64,000 bases of DNA from positions 62,001 to 126,000 of the forward strand of contig CAVTIS010000008.1 in NCBI GenBank assembly GCA_963734845.1, written 5' to 3'. This DNA comes from JAKAVN01 sp963734845 (lineage in GTDB: Bacteria > Desulfobacterota > Binatia > Binatales > Binataceae). Below the pieces are notes generated by a model. It saw only the letters and a list, made by a program, of their open reading frames with translations, was not told where the DNA came from and did not search any database. Made by a program: the position numbers and the translations under genes. Below are positions 10,436 to 18,763 of the stretch, piece by piece (position 1 is the first letter of the stretch; every line of letters begins with the position of its first letter).

Positions 10436-11328
10436 TGGCGAAGCTAAGCTTCACCAAGATGCACGGCTGCGGCAATGACTATATCTACGTCATCGCCGAC
10501 CGCGTGCGTCCGGCCAATCCCGGGGAGCTGTCCCGGCGCCTCTCCGACCGCCGCTTCGGTATCGGCGGCGACGGTCTGATCATGCTCGCGCCCTCCAAAG
10601 GCGCCGACGTGCGGATGGAGATGTACAACGCCGACGGCAGCCGCGGCGAGATGTGCGGCAACGGGATTCGATGCGTCGCGCGCCTGCACTATGAGCGCGC
10701 CGCGCGCCCGCGCAACCCGATGTTGATCGAGACCGACTGCGGGCTCAAGTCGGTGCAGCTGAAGCTCGACGGCGGGCGCGTCAGCGAGGCGACCGTCGAC
10801 ATGGGCGAGCCGATTCTCGACGGGCGCGAAATTCCGGCCGCGGCGGACGGCCGTGTTATCGACCATCCGCTGGAAGTCGGCGGCCGCATCTGGCGGGTGA
10901 CCGCGGTCTCGATGGGTAATCCGCATTGCGTGGTGTTCGTCGACGACGAGGCGGTCTTTGCGCTGGAGGATTCCGAGTTCGCCCGCGTTGGGCGCCAGTT
11001 CGAGCATCATCCGTTCTTCCCCCGCCGCGTCAACACCGAGTTTATCCTGCCGCTGGGGCGCGATCGGCTGCGGATGCGGGTGTGGGAGCGCGGATCGGGC
11101 GAGACGTTGGCGTGCGGCACGGGAGCCTGCGCGGCGCTGGTCGCGGCGGTGCTGACCGGACGGGCCGAGCGGCGGGCGACGCTGGAATTGCGCGGCGGCA
11201 AGCTCGGCATCGAATGGCGTGAGCGGGGCGAAAACGCTAATCGCGTGATGATGACGGGCGAAGCGGTCGAGGTGTTCAGCGGCGAGGTCGAAGTGGGCGA
11301 CGGCGAACTCGTACCGGTCGCTCCGTGA
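10435..11328 (+). CDS. dapF: Diaminopimelate epimerase
   Basis: DapF interconverts LL- and meso-diaminopimelate without cofactor, using two cysteines. Both are visible: C74 in M-C-G-N-G-I-R-C and C227 in A-C-G-T-G-A-C. The protein has 297 residues and the expected M-H-G-C-G-N-D-Y start. It overlaps lysA by one base and is followed by a short 11-base tandem repeat and dapA. Confidence 0.97.
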   Translation: MAKLSFTKMHGCGNDYIYVIADRVRPANPGELSRRLSDRRFGIGGDGLIMLAPSKGADVRMEMYNADGSRGEMCGNGIRCVARLHYERAARPRNPMLIETDCGLKSVQLKLDGGRVSEATVDMGEPILDGREIPAAADGRVIDHPLEVGGRIWRVTAVSMGNPHCVVFVDDEAVFALEDSEFARVGRQFEHHPFFPRRVNTEFILPLGRDRLRMRVWERGSGETLACGTGACAALVAAVLTGRAERRATLELRGGKLGIEWRERGENANRVMMTGEAVEVFSGEVEVGDGELVPVAP

Positions 11329-11329
11329 G

Positions 11330-11362
11330 CCTGACGTGAACCTGACGTGAACCTGACGTGAA
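11330..11362. repeat. Tandem 11-bp repeat, three copies
   Basis: Three perfect copies of CCTGACGTGAA (11330-11340, 11341-11351, 11352-11362), with a fourth degenerate copy beginning at 11363, fill the gap between the dapF stop and the dapA start. The array ends about 27 bases before the dapA ATG. It looks like slipped-strand expansion; a regulatory role cannot be shown from one sequence. Confidence 0.9.
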
Positions 11363-11389
11363 CCTGGGCGTGAGCCCGGAGGGCGAACA

Positions 11390-12262
11390 ATGTTCAATGG
11401 AGCACTGACGGCTTTAGTAACCCCTTTTCGCGACGGCGAAGTCGACGAGCACGCTCTGCGCGAGCTGGTCGAATTCCAGATCCAGGGCGGCATCGACGGC
11501 CTGGTGCCGTGCGGCTCAACCGGCGAGTCGGCCACGCTCACCCATTCCGAGCATGAGCAAGTGATCAGAACCGTCATTCATCAGACGCGCAAGCGCGTGC
11601 CGGTGGTGGCCGGCACCGGCTCGAACTCAACCGCCGAGGCAATCCGCCTGACCGCCTCCGCGCGCGAGGCCGGCGCCGACGGCGCACTGATGATCTCGCC
11701 CTACTATAACAAGCCCACCCAGGACGGCATCTTCAGGCACTACAAGATGGTCGCCGCGGCGGTCGACCTGCCGCTAATCGTGTACAACATCCCCGGACGC
11801 ACCGCCTCCAACATCGCGCCCGAGACCTTCGCCCGGTTATGCGAGATCCGCAACGTCGTGGCGATCAAAGAAGCCTCGGGCTCGATGGACCAGGTCTCCG
11901 ATATCCGGCGCCTGTGCGGCGACCGTCTGGCGATCCTCTCAGGCGACGACGCGCTCACGCTGCCGATGATGGCAATCGGGGGTAAGGGCGTGGTCGCGAC
12001 CGTCAGCAACATCATGCCGCGCGAGACGCATGACTTGGCGGCGGCGGCGCTGGCGGGCGACTACGCGCGGGCGCGCGAGCTCCATTACAAACTGTTGCCG
12101 CTGGTGCGCGCGATTTTCGTCGAGACCAATCCGATCCCGGTCAAGCAGGCGCTCGCGTTCATGGGCAAATGCACGGCCGAGATGCGGATGCCGCTGACCC
12201 AGATGTCGCCGGGCCCGGCCGAGAAGCTGCACGTGCTGATGAAAGAGATGCGCCTGGTCTGA
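11390..12262 (+). CDS. dapA: 4-hydroxy-tetrahydrodipicolinate synthase
   Basis: DapA condenses pyruvate with aspartate semialdehyde, the first committed step of the DAP/lysine route. The 290-residue protein has the class I aldolase-type Schiff-base lysine at K160 in V-V-A-I-K-E-A-S, the catalytic Tyr132 in V-Y-N-I-P-G-R-T and the G-S-T-G-E-S loop near 42-47. The ATG at 11390 is preceded by CGGAGGGCGAACA, a good ribosome site. It closes the plus-strand biosynthetic run; dapB is not in the window. Confidence 0.97.
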   Translation: MFNGALTALVTPFRDGEVDEHALRELVEFQIQGGIDGLVPCGSTGESATLTHSEHEQVIRTVIHQTRKRVPVVAGTGSNSTAEAIRLTASAREAGADGALMISPYYNKPTQDGIFRHYKMVAAAVDLPLIVYNIPGRTASNIAPETFARLCEIRNVVAIKEASGSMDQVSDIRRLCGDRLAILSGDDALTLPMMAIGGKGVVATVSNIMPRETHDLAAAALAGDYARARELHYKLLPLVRAIFVETNPIPVKQALAFMGKCTAEMRMPLTQMSPGPAEKLHVLMKEMRLV

Positions 12263-12282
12263 CGGGCCGCGCGTTACCTCAT

Positions 12283-13131
12283 TCAGCGCGCCGTTAGAGG
12301 ACCGAATTGCGGAGGCGGCCGATCCTGAGGGACGCCGAGCGCGGTCTTATCCATGTCGTCCATCCGTGACAGTGCGTACTTGAGCGGCTGCGGAGACACT
12401 ACAACAGCTCCCTGGTAGGGATGCGCGAGCTCGAGAATCGCCAGAATTGTCAGGCCCAGAAGGGCGGAAAAAATCGCACACATCAGGGCCTGCGAAAAGA
12501 ATGTCTCCAGTCCGAAGAAGTAGCTGAAACCGATGGTGATGATCAGTCCCGCGTAAATCACCAGCCATACAACCGACGGCAGATTCTCCTTTGAATAAAG
12601 ATAACGCAGGCTGGTTTCTTCGGTGAGCTTCGAAAGCTGATCGTAACTTTTATCGACCAGCAGTGTTTGGCGCGGATCCTCGGCCCTGTAAGTCGCGACA
12701 ATCTGCCACAAAGGCAGGGTCCCAAGCGAGTCATCTATGCCGCTGAAATTCGAATTCGCCATGGCCGGCCACTCGACGTCGATCAACCGATGCGTATATG
12801 CACGAACCGCATGCTGCATGTCGCTGGCGGCAGGCGCGGAAAAGCCTTTGGATAGCCGATACAACGAGATTAGCGCGACCCCTTCCTCCTGAACGTTCGC
12901 ATTTGCGCGATCGAAGCGCTCCCAGGCAGCCACGATCACGAACGCCAGCAACAGCCCGTAGAAAGCGCCCAACACTCCGAAGGTGAATCCGGCCACCTCA
13001 TGGTTTTTCTTCAACGTCTCGAGCGGCACCAGGATCCGCACGATGTAGAGCCCGAGAACACTGAGGCCGGAAAAAACGACCGTCACGATGACGATCTGTT
13101 CCACAGTCGACATGTAGAGCAGGTATTCCAT
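12283..13131 (-). CDS. Membrane protein, DUF4239-like
   Basis: This 282-residue protein has two hydrophobic segments near the N terminus (about residues 10-32 and 48-70), a soluble stretch of roughly 110 residues, and two more near 190-245. The segment layout and the E-E-G-V-A-L-I-S-L-Y-R-L motif after the second helix fit the DUF4239 (bestrophin-like) group, whose function is not established. It is convergent with dapA, 20 bases away. No operon partner is evident. Confidence 0.75.
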   Translation of the reverse strand: MEYLLYMSTVEQIVIVTVVFSGLSVLGLYIVRILVPLETLKKNHEVAGFTFGVLGAFYGLLLAFVIVAAWERFDRANANVQEEGVALISLYRLSKGFSAPAASDMQHAVRAYTHRLIDVEWPAMANSNFSGIDDSLGTLPLWQIVATYRAEDPRQTLLVDKSYDQLSKLTEETSLRYLYSKENLPSVVWLVIYAGLIITIGFSYFFGLETFFSQALMCAIFSALLGLTILAILELAHPYQGAVVVSPQPLKYALSRMDDMDKTALGVPQDRPPPQFGPLTAR

Positions 13132-13310
13132 CTGCGCCCCCCAAAGCGGACGTATCCACCGCGAAAATTATACGCGGTTCGGGACGCAAAAAACCGTACC
13201 TCGACGAGATGCCCGCGAGCCGCCCGATTCGGATGCGCCGCTTGGAGCGCGCAGGACGGAAAAGCGGCTTTTCTCTCGCGGGTCTGCCTTTGGGCGGGGG
13301 GTCCCCCGAA

Positions 13311-14396
13311 CTACTCGAACATCAGCACCGTGCGGGACACCTCGCCCGCCTTCATCGCGCGGAAGGCCTCGTTCACATCCTCGAGCTTGCCGCGGCGTGA
13401 AATCATGTCGTCGAGGTTGAGCCGCCCCTGCAGGTAAAAATCGATGTACCGCGGCATGTCGATGCGAAAGCGGTTCGAGCCCATCAGCGAGCCCTGGATT
13501 CGCCGCTCGGTGAGCAGCTTGGGACCGTCGATTTCGACCTTTTGCCCCACCGGGATCATCCCGATGACGGTCGCGGTGCCGCCCAGCGCGAGCGCGTCGA
13601 AACACTGCTCGGCGGCCTTTTTCAGCCCGATTGCCTCGAACGAGTAATCGACTCCGCCGTCGGTCAGCTTCTGGATCGCCTCGACCGGGTCGGTCGACGA
13701 AGCATCAACCGTATGGGTTGCGCCGAACCGCTTGGCCGTCGCGAGCTTATGCTCGAACATGTCCACCGCGATGATCATCGCCGCGCCGGCGATCCGCGCG
13801 CCCTGGATCGCGGAAAGTCCGATCCCGCCCGCACCGAAGACCGCCACGGTCGAGCCCGGCTCGATTTTCGCCGTGTTGAGCGCGGCGCCGACGCCGGTGG
13901 TCACGCCGCATCCGATGAGCGCGGCGCGATCGAGCGGCATGTCGTCGCGAATCTTCACCAGCGCGTTCTCGTGCAGCAGCATCTTCTCGGCGTAGGTCGA
14001 AAGATCGCTGAACTGACGAATCATCACGCCGTCCTTGGAAAGGCGCGGCTTGTCGCCCTTGGCACGCCGGACCGCGGCGCGGTTGACGCAGCGGTACGGA
14101 CGGCCCGAGTTGCAGTGCTTACAGCGCCCGCAGAACACCGACGGACACGAGATCACGTGATCGCCGGCCTTCAGATACGTGACTTCCGAGCCGACGCGCT
14201 CGACGATGCCGGCGGCCTCGTGGCCGAGCACGGCGGGCGTCGGATGGGGCCACAAGCCTTCGACGAAATGGAGGTCGCTATGGCAGACGCCGCTAGCAAC
14301 CGTGCGCACCAGCACCTCGTGCTCGCGCGGCTCGTCAATCTGGATTTCCTCGATGCTCAGCGGCTTGCCGGGTCCATGGAAAATGGCGGCTTTCAT
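13311..14396 (-). CDS. Zinc-dependent alcohol dehydrogenase (copy 1)
   Basis: The 361-residue protein is a medium-chain dehydrogenase/reductase. Catalytic zinc ligands are C38 (G-V-C-H-S-D) and H59-E60 (G-H-E-A-A-G). The four structural-zinc cysteines are C89, C92, C95 and C103, and the nucleotide fold is G-A-G-G-I-G. It resembles the NDMA-dependent or class III-type alcohol dehydrogenases of actinobacteria; the substrate cannot be read from sequence. It lies 42 bases downstream of a close paralogue in the same orientation, so the pair probably form one transcript. Confidence 0.9.
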   Translation of the reverse strand: MKAAIFHGPGKPLSIEEIQIDEPREHEVLVRTVASGVCHSDLHFVEGLWPHPTPAVLGHEAAGIVERVGSEVTYLKAGDHVISCPSVFCGRCKHCNSGRPYRCVNRAAVRRAKGDKPRLSKDGVMIRQFSDLSTYAEKMLLHENALVKIRDDMPLDRAALIGCGVTTGVGAALNTAKIEPGSTVAVFGAGGIGLSAIQGARIAGAAMIIAVDMFEHKLATAKRFGATHTVDASSTDPVEAIQKLTDGGVDYSFEAIGLKKAAEQCFDALALGGTATVIGMIPVGQKVEIDGPKLLTERRIQGSLMGSNRFRIDMPRYIDFYLQGRLNLDDMISRRGKLEDVNEAFRAMKAGEVSRTVLMFE

Positions 14397-14438
14397 CTCA
14401 TCTCTCCTGTCTTTGGCCTGTTCTCGCGTCTGCCTGGT

Positions 14439-15569
14439 TCAGTCGAACATCAAAACGGTGCGGGCCACCTCGCCGGCTTTCATCGCACGGAAGGCCTCGT
14501 TGACGTCTGGGAGCCTGCCGCGCCGGGTGATCATGTCGTCGAGGTTGAGGCGGCCCTGCTGGTAGAAATCGATGTAACGGAGCATGTCGATCCGGAAGCG
14601 GTTGGAACCCATGTTGGTGCCCTGGATCTTGCGCTCGGTCAGGAACTTCGGCCCGTCGAGCTCGACCTTCTGACCGACCGGGATCATGCCGATAATCGTC
14701 GCGGTGCCGCCCGGCTTGATGCAATCGAAGCACTCCTCGGCGAGCTTTTTGAGCCCCACCGCCTCGAAGGAGTAATCAACGCCGCCGCTCACGCCGAGGC
14801 CCGCGACCACCGGCTCGGAGGGCTGGCCGGGGCTCGCCAGTTCGCGAATCGCCTTGACCGCATCGGTATGGGAAGCGTCAACGGTGTGCGTCGCGCCGAG
14901 CCTTCGCGCTAACGCGAGCTTGGACTCAAACTGATCGACGGCGATGATCATGCGAGCGCCGGCGATTCGCGCGCCCTGGATCGCGGCGAGGCCCACGCCG
15001 CCGCATCCGAAAACCGCGACGGTCGAGCCGGGCTCGATACGCGCGGTGTTGAGCACGGCGCCCACACCGGTCGTGACGCCGCATCCGATGAGCGCGGCGC
15101 GGTCCAGCGGCATATCGTTGCCGATCTTCACCAGCGCGTTCTCGTGCACCAGCATCTTCTCGGCGTACGTCGAAAGGTCGGCGAACTGTTTCATCGGCTG
15201 ACCCTTGAGCGAAAGCCGCGGCGTGTCGCCCTTGCGCCGCTGGGTCGCTGCGCGGTTTGTGCAGCGGTTGGGATGCCCCGCCATACAATCGTCGCAATAG
15301 CCGCAGAAGACCGAGAGGCAGGCGATAACGTGGTCGCCCGGCTTCACATAGTCGACGGCTTTGCCCACCTCTTCCACGATTCCGGCGGCTTCATGGCCCA
15401 GCACGGCGGGCGCGGGAAAGGAGTAATAGCCGTCGACGAAATGCAGATCGCTATGGCAGACTCCACTGGCAACGGTGCGCACGAGGACTTCGCGATCCCG
15501 CGGCTTGTCGATCTCGACGTCCTCGATAACCAGCGGCTGCTTGGGAGCATAGAATACGGCGGCCTTCAT
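14439..15569 (-). CDS. Zinc-dependent alcohol dehydrogenase (copy 2)
   Basis: This 376-residue paralogue of the downstream gene keeps all zinc ligands (G-V-C-H-S-D, G-H-E-A-A-G, F-C-G-Y-C-D-D-C and the later R-C) and the G-C-G-G-V-G nucleotide loop. It differs from its neighbour by an insertion of about 15 residues (E-L-A-S-P-G-Q-P-S-E region) just before G-G-V-D-Y-S-F-E-A. The two genes also match closely at DNA level near their 3' ends, so they look like a tandem duplication. ATG 15569 follows an AGGAGG-like site. Confidence 0.9.
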   Translation of the reverse strand: MKAAVFYAPKQPLVIEDVEIDKPRDREVLVRTVASGVCHSDLHFVDGYYSFPAPAVLGHEAAGIVEEVGKAVDYVKPGDHVIACLSVFCGYCDDCMAGHPNRCTNRAATQRRKGDTPRLSLKGQPMKQFADLSTYAEKMLVHENALVKIGNDMPLDRAALIGCGVTTGVGAVLNTARIEPGSTVAVFGCGGVGLAAIQGARIAGARMIIAVDQFESKLALARRLGATHTVDASHTDAVKAIRELASPGQPSEPVVAGLGVSGGVDYSFEAVGLKKLAEECFDCIKPGGTATIIGMIPVGQKVELDGPKFLTERKIQGTNMGSNRFRIDMLRYIDFYQQGRLNLDDMITRRGRLPDVNEAFRAMKAGEVARTVLMFD

Positions 15570-15783
15570 CGTCGCAATCCTCCTGAAAATTTGCGGCGAG
15601 CCCTGAATTCGCGGCGCCGCGCTCGGCGGCTGCGCCGGCAGTTTGTGTGGATTCTACTGCTGCTGGATTCTGCCGGGCTCGATTCCGCTGGTAGACCACG
15701 GGGCCGCCGCCGCTGTCAAGCTCAGGGCTCGCATGGCGACGCTGCGAAGCTATAGCAGGGGCTTCAGGCGGATCCCCGCGCGG

Positions 15784-16218
15784 CTAGATCTGGTCTTCGT
15801 AAGGTTTCGGCGCACCGCCCACAAAGGCCGTCAAGGTCACGTAGCTTACGAATATCCAATCTTCGGCCCCTGCCGGCAGACGCGTCGGCGGCGCAAGGAG
15901 GGCTAGTACGCAGGCGACCGCCACCGCCAAAAGATAGAGCGCAATCGCCGGCAGGACGGCCGCGAGCAATCGTACTGTCACGATCGCAGCCACTGCGATG
16001 CCGCCGAAGATGAATGGCGCTTCGCGCGCCCACGAGGGAAAGGCCTCGAGGAAGGGCGGAAAAAACGGCAGCCATTCGCGAATCGATCGCTCCACCGCGT
16101 CCCGCTCCATCAGGAAATTTCCGACGGTGCCGCTAAGCAACAGGACCACCGCCGCGGTCAGGAAGGCCGCAGCCAGGGTGGGGTAAACCAGTTCTTCTCC
16201 GACTTCGCGAGAAACCAT
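15784..16218 (-). CDS. Small integral membrane protein, unknown
   Basis: The 144-residue product has about four hydrophobic segments (around residues 12-34, 64-80, 82-112 and near 125-135) and no recognised motif. The codon pattern is like that of the neighbours, so it is probably real. It lies alone between the alcohol dehydrogenase pair and the DipZ-like gene, in the same orientation as both. No function can be offered. Confidence 0.6.
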   Translation of the reverse strand: MVSREVGEELVYPTLAAAFLTAAVVLLLSGTVGNFLMERDAVERSIREWLPFFPPFLEAFPSWAREAPFIFGGIAVAAIVTVRLLAAVLPAIALYLLAVAVACVLALLAPPTRLPAGAEDWIFVSYVTLTAFVGGAPKPYEDQI

Positions 16219-16385
16219 CGCCCTGATGCGTATACTGCACCAGCGGCGAATTAGTGTCTATAGATGTCTAAATAGGCGATTTTACTTTGTAAATCATCAA
16301 CAGCGAAGCGATCCGACTACGTGGGAGCATGTAGATCGTCGAAAGTAAAAATTGCTGACGCTTCCTAGCTGCGGGAGTGCATCGT

Positions 16386-17570
16386 TTACCGATGGGCGAA
16401 CTTGTTTTCGCAGTTGTTGCCGAAGGTGAACGAATAGAGCGAGAGGCCGGGTTCCATCGCGTAGAGTCGCAGCAGATGGCCACCGAACTCGCCGTTATTC
16501 ACGACGTAGTACATCCGTTTGGCGCCCAGCTCGAGATAAGTCCGGCCGTCGTTTGCTGCTCGCACGTCGACCCCCCATGCCGCCTGGGGTAAGGGCTTGC
16601 CATCTTGCGCGACATAGAGTCGCCGCGCTTTCGAGTCGTCGGAACCGGCCACCAGGTAAACCGACTTGGCGCGGTAATGAAGCGCGACCGAATCCCCCGG
16701 CGGCTTGGCTTCTGCAGCGTGACGCACGTACTCGGGGGCCGCTAACCATCGCCCGTCGAGTGCAAAATCGTCGAGTGGGACGTCGACCGGCGCAGCGTAG
16801 ACGGTCTGCCGGGTGCGGTCTTCGCCCGCGGAATTCGCGATGTTCATCGTGTGCGCGAAACCCAGGTAAGTTTCCGGCGTGGACCGCATACACACGCCGC
16901 CGCTCAACTCGACGTTCTCGTCGTCCGGGATCTTATATTTGGGCTGCTTGAAATCGAGCGCGGGATTAGCCTGCTTGAGCAGCTCCTGGATCTTCTGCTC
17001 GAAGTAGCCGTACTCGCCTTCGCCCATGTGCGTGTAGACGATGTTGCCGTCCTTGTCGATCAGGTAATCGGCGGGCCAACCTTCGTTGTGAAACGCGTAC
17101 CAGATTTTGTAGTCGCTATCGATCGCGACCGGAAAATCGAAGCCGAAACGTTTGGTGGCGTCCGCGACCCGCTCGGGATTCTTGCCGAACTCGAACTCGG
17201 GCGTATGCACGCCGACGATCACCAGCCCCAGCGGACGGTAGAGCCGGTCCCAGCGCCGCAGATAGGGAAAAGTGCGGATACAGTTGATGCAGGTGTATTC
17301 CCAGAAGTCGACCAGCACCACCTTGCCGCGCAGATCGCTCAGTTTGAACGGTGCGTGATTAAGACATCGTTCGCAGCTGAAGTCGGGCGCCGGCATGCCG
17401 ACGTGTTCGATCGCAGCGCGCGCGATCACCGCGCCTGCAGCGAAAAAGCCAGCTACCACGGCTGCGATGGCCGTCGCAGCGGCTGCCAGGCGGAGCCGGA
17501 AAATCATCCTGGAAATACGGTGAATTCTTCGAGTCCGGGTATTCTGGCCGGTCCGCCTCGAGCGTTTCAT
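16386..17570 (-). CDS. DipZ-like exported thioredoxin-fold protein
   Basis: The chosen start at 17570 gives 394 residues: a basic n-region and hydrophobic stretch (signal or anchor), then a redoxin domain with W-E-Y-T-C-I-N-C-I-R (CxxC pair) after P-A-P-D-F. After that comes a second domain opening with E-L-S-G-G-V-C-M-R-S-T-P-E-T-Y-L-G, which matches the C-terminal part of DipZ-type proteins. The CcdA-like membrane domain of full DipZ is missing. It likely handles disulfides outside the cytoplasm. An alternative start at 17507 has an AGG closer by. trxA begins divergently about 150 bases away. Confidence 0.8.
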   Translation of the reverse strand: MKRSRRTGQNTRTRRIHRISRMIFRLRLAAAATAIAAVVAGFFAAGAVIARAAIEHVGMPAPDFSCERCLNHAPFKLSDLRGKVVLVDFWEYTCINCIRTFPYLRRWDRLYRPLGLVIVGVHTPEFEFGKNPERVADATKRFGFDFPVAIDSDYKIWYAFHNEGWPADYLIDKDGNIVYTHMGEGEYGYFEQKIQELLKQANPALDFKQPKYKIPDDENVELSGGVCMRSTPETYLGFAHTMNIANSAGEDRTRQTVYAAPVDVPLDDFALDGRWLAAPEYVRHAAEAKPPGDSVALHYRAKSVYLVAGSDDSKARRLYVAQDGKPLPQAAWGVDVRAANDGRTYLELGAKRMYYVVNNGEFGGHLLRLYAMEPGLSLYSFTFGNNCENKFAHR

Positions 17571-17716
17571 TATGGGATGATTCAATGCCGCGCGATCGCG
17601 AGGTGTCAACCGATAATCCCCGCAAGCTGTTTCAGGATGTCGGACAATCACCTTGACTGTCCGGCTGGGCGTCCTTAGCTTTAAGGTGTAACGTAGTGGC
17701 AAGGAGTAAAGTTCCG

Positions 17717-18049
17717 ATGGCCAGTGAGTTAGTTAACCATGTCACCGACGCGAACTTCGACCAGGAAGTCCTCAAGTCCGAGAAGGCGGTACTGATCGAT
17801 TTCTGGGCGCCGTGGTGCGCACCCTGCCGGGCTATCGCTCCGCTTATCGACGAGTTGGCGGGCGAGTATGCCGGCCGGCTCAAGGTGGTCAAGATAAATG
17901 TCGACGATAATCCGGAGACGCCGGCCCGTTATGGCGTTCGCGGAATTCCCAACCTGCTGATCATCAAGAGCGGCCAGGTGAAGGAACAGATCGTCGGCGC
18001 CGTGCCGAAGAGCCACCTGGTTAAAGCCGTCGATAGCGCGCTCACCTGA
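17717..18049 (+). CDS. trxA: Thioredoxin
   Basis: This is a cytoplasmic thioredoxin of 110 residues with the active site W-C-A-P-C at residues 33-37 and the cis-proline loop G-I-P-N-L. The ATG at 17717 has AAGGAG upstream; an in-frame codon at 17696 is less likely. It is divergent from a DipZ-like exported redox protein and convergent with the CvpA-like gene. It is one of three thiol-redox genes in the window, with DipZ-like and Tpx. Confidence 0.95.
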   Translation: MASELVNHVTDANFDQEVLKSEKAVLIDFWAPWCAPCRAIAPLIDELAGEYAGRLKVVKINVDDNPETPARYGVRGIPNLLIIKSGQVKEQIVGAVPKSHLVKAVDSALT

Positions 18050-18077
18050 CCGCACCAATCTTCAAAGTTCGATTTTT

Positions 18078-18650
18078 CTATGGCGTCGTCGTGGGTCCTG
18101 ATGAGGGCCCGGGCGACGCCGTTCCATGTCGGTTCCAATACGTGATGAGCTGCGACTCGCGGTAATAATAAGCGTCGCGGATTTGACCTGGGACGAAGCC
18201 CGCGAGGTCATGGCTGTAATCCAGCACGCGTGGCGCAAGCTGCGAGTCACGGATCGTGGGCGTACCGGCTGGCAACGTCACTGTCGCAACCACTACGACT
18301 AAGCCTGCCAGTAACGCGCCGAGCGCGGCACCGACCACCGCGCCGCCGAGCCGGTCGGCCCAGGTCATGTGCACGGCGCGGATCAACAGGGCTAGCTTGT
18401 CGCCGCCCCATGCCACCACGATCATCACGGCGAGAAAGATGACGATGTAACCGAGCGTCGCGCCGCTCCCGGGACGCATCGAGAACGCGCGCGCCAGGTA
18501 GCCGCCGACTGCCTGGTAATAGAGCGCGGCGAAGTAGAAAGCCGCGACCAATGCGATCAATGACGAGGCGATTCGGAGAATTCCGCGCCCGGCCCCGAAA
18601 AGCGCGCCGAGCCCTATCGCCGCCAGAATCAATAAGTCGAGCCCGTTCAT
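18078..18650 (-). CDS. CvpA family membrane protein
   Basis: The 190-residue reading from ATG 18650 begins MNGLDLLILAAIGLGALFGAGRGILR, a typical CvpA N terminus, and has four hydrophobic segments before a Pro/Ser/Thr-rich tail. CvpA proteins are inner-membrane proteins tied to colicin V production and envelope stress; the molecular role is unsettled. It is divergent from asnS with about 110 bases between. Confidence 0.8.
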   Translation of the reverse strand: MNGLDLLILAAIGLGALFGAGRGILRIASSLIALVAAFYFAALYYQAVGGYLARAFSMRPGSGATLGYIVIFLAVMIVVAWGGDKLALLIRAVHMTWADRLGGAVVGAALGALLAGLVVVVATVTLPAGTPTIRDSQLAPRVLDYSHDLAGFVPGQIRDAYYYRESQLITYWNRHGTASPGPSSGPTTTP

Positions 18651-18763
18651 ACCGTCGCGCTCCGCATCATCGACCAACCTACCCTAACCGCCTGTCGCAG
18701 ACGAGGCGCGCCCCACCGATCGCGTGCGCTCGCCAAGCCGCACCAATCTGCTTAAATAGCTCC

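Noticed and set aside
17653..17687. TTGACT and TAAGGT upstream of trxA as a promoter
   Set aside because: The spacing is 23 bases, too long for sigma-70; alternative -10 boxes with proper spacing are poor.
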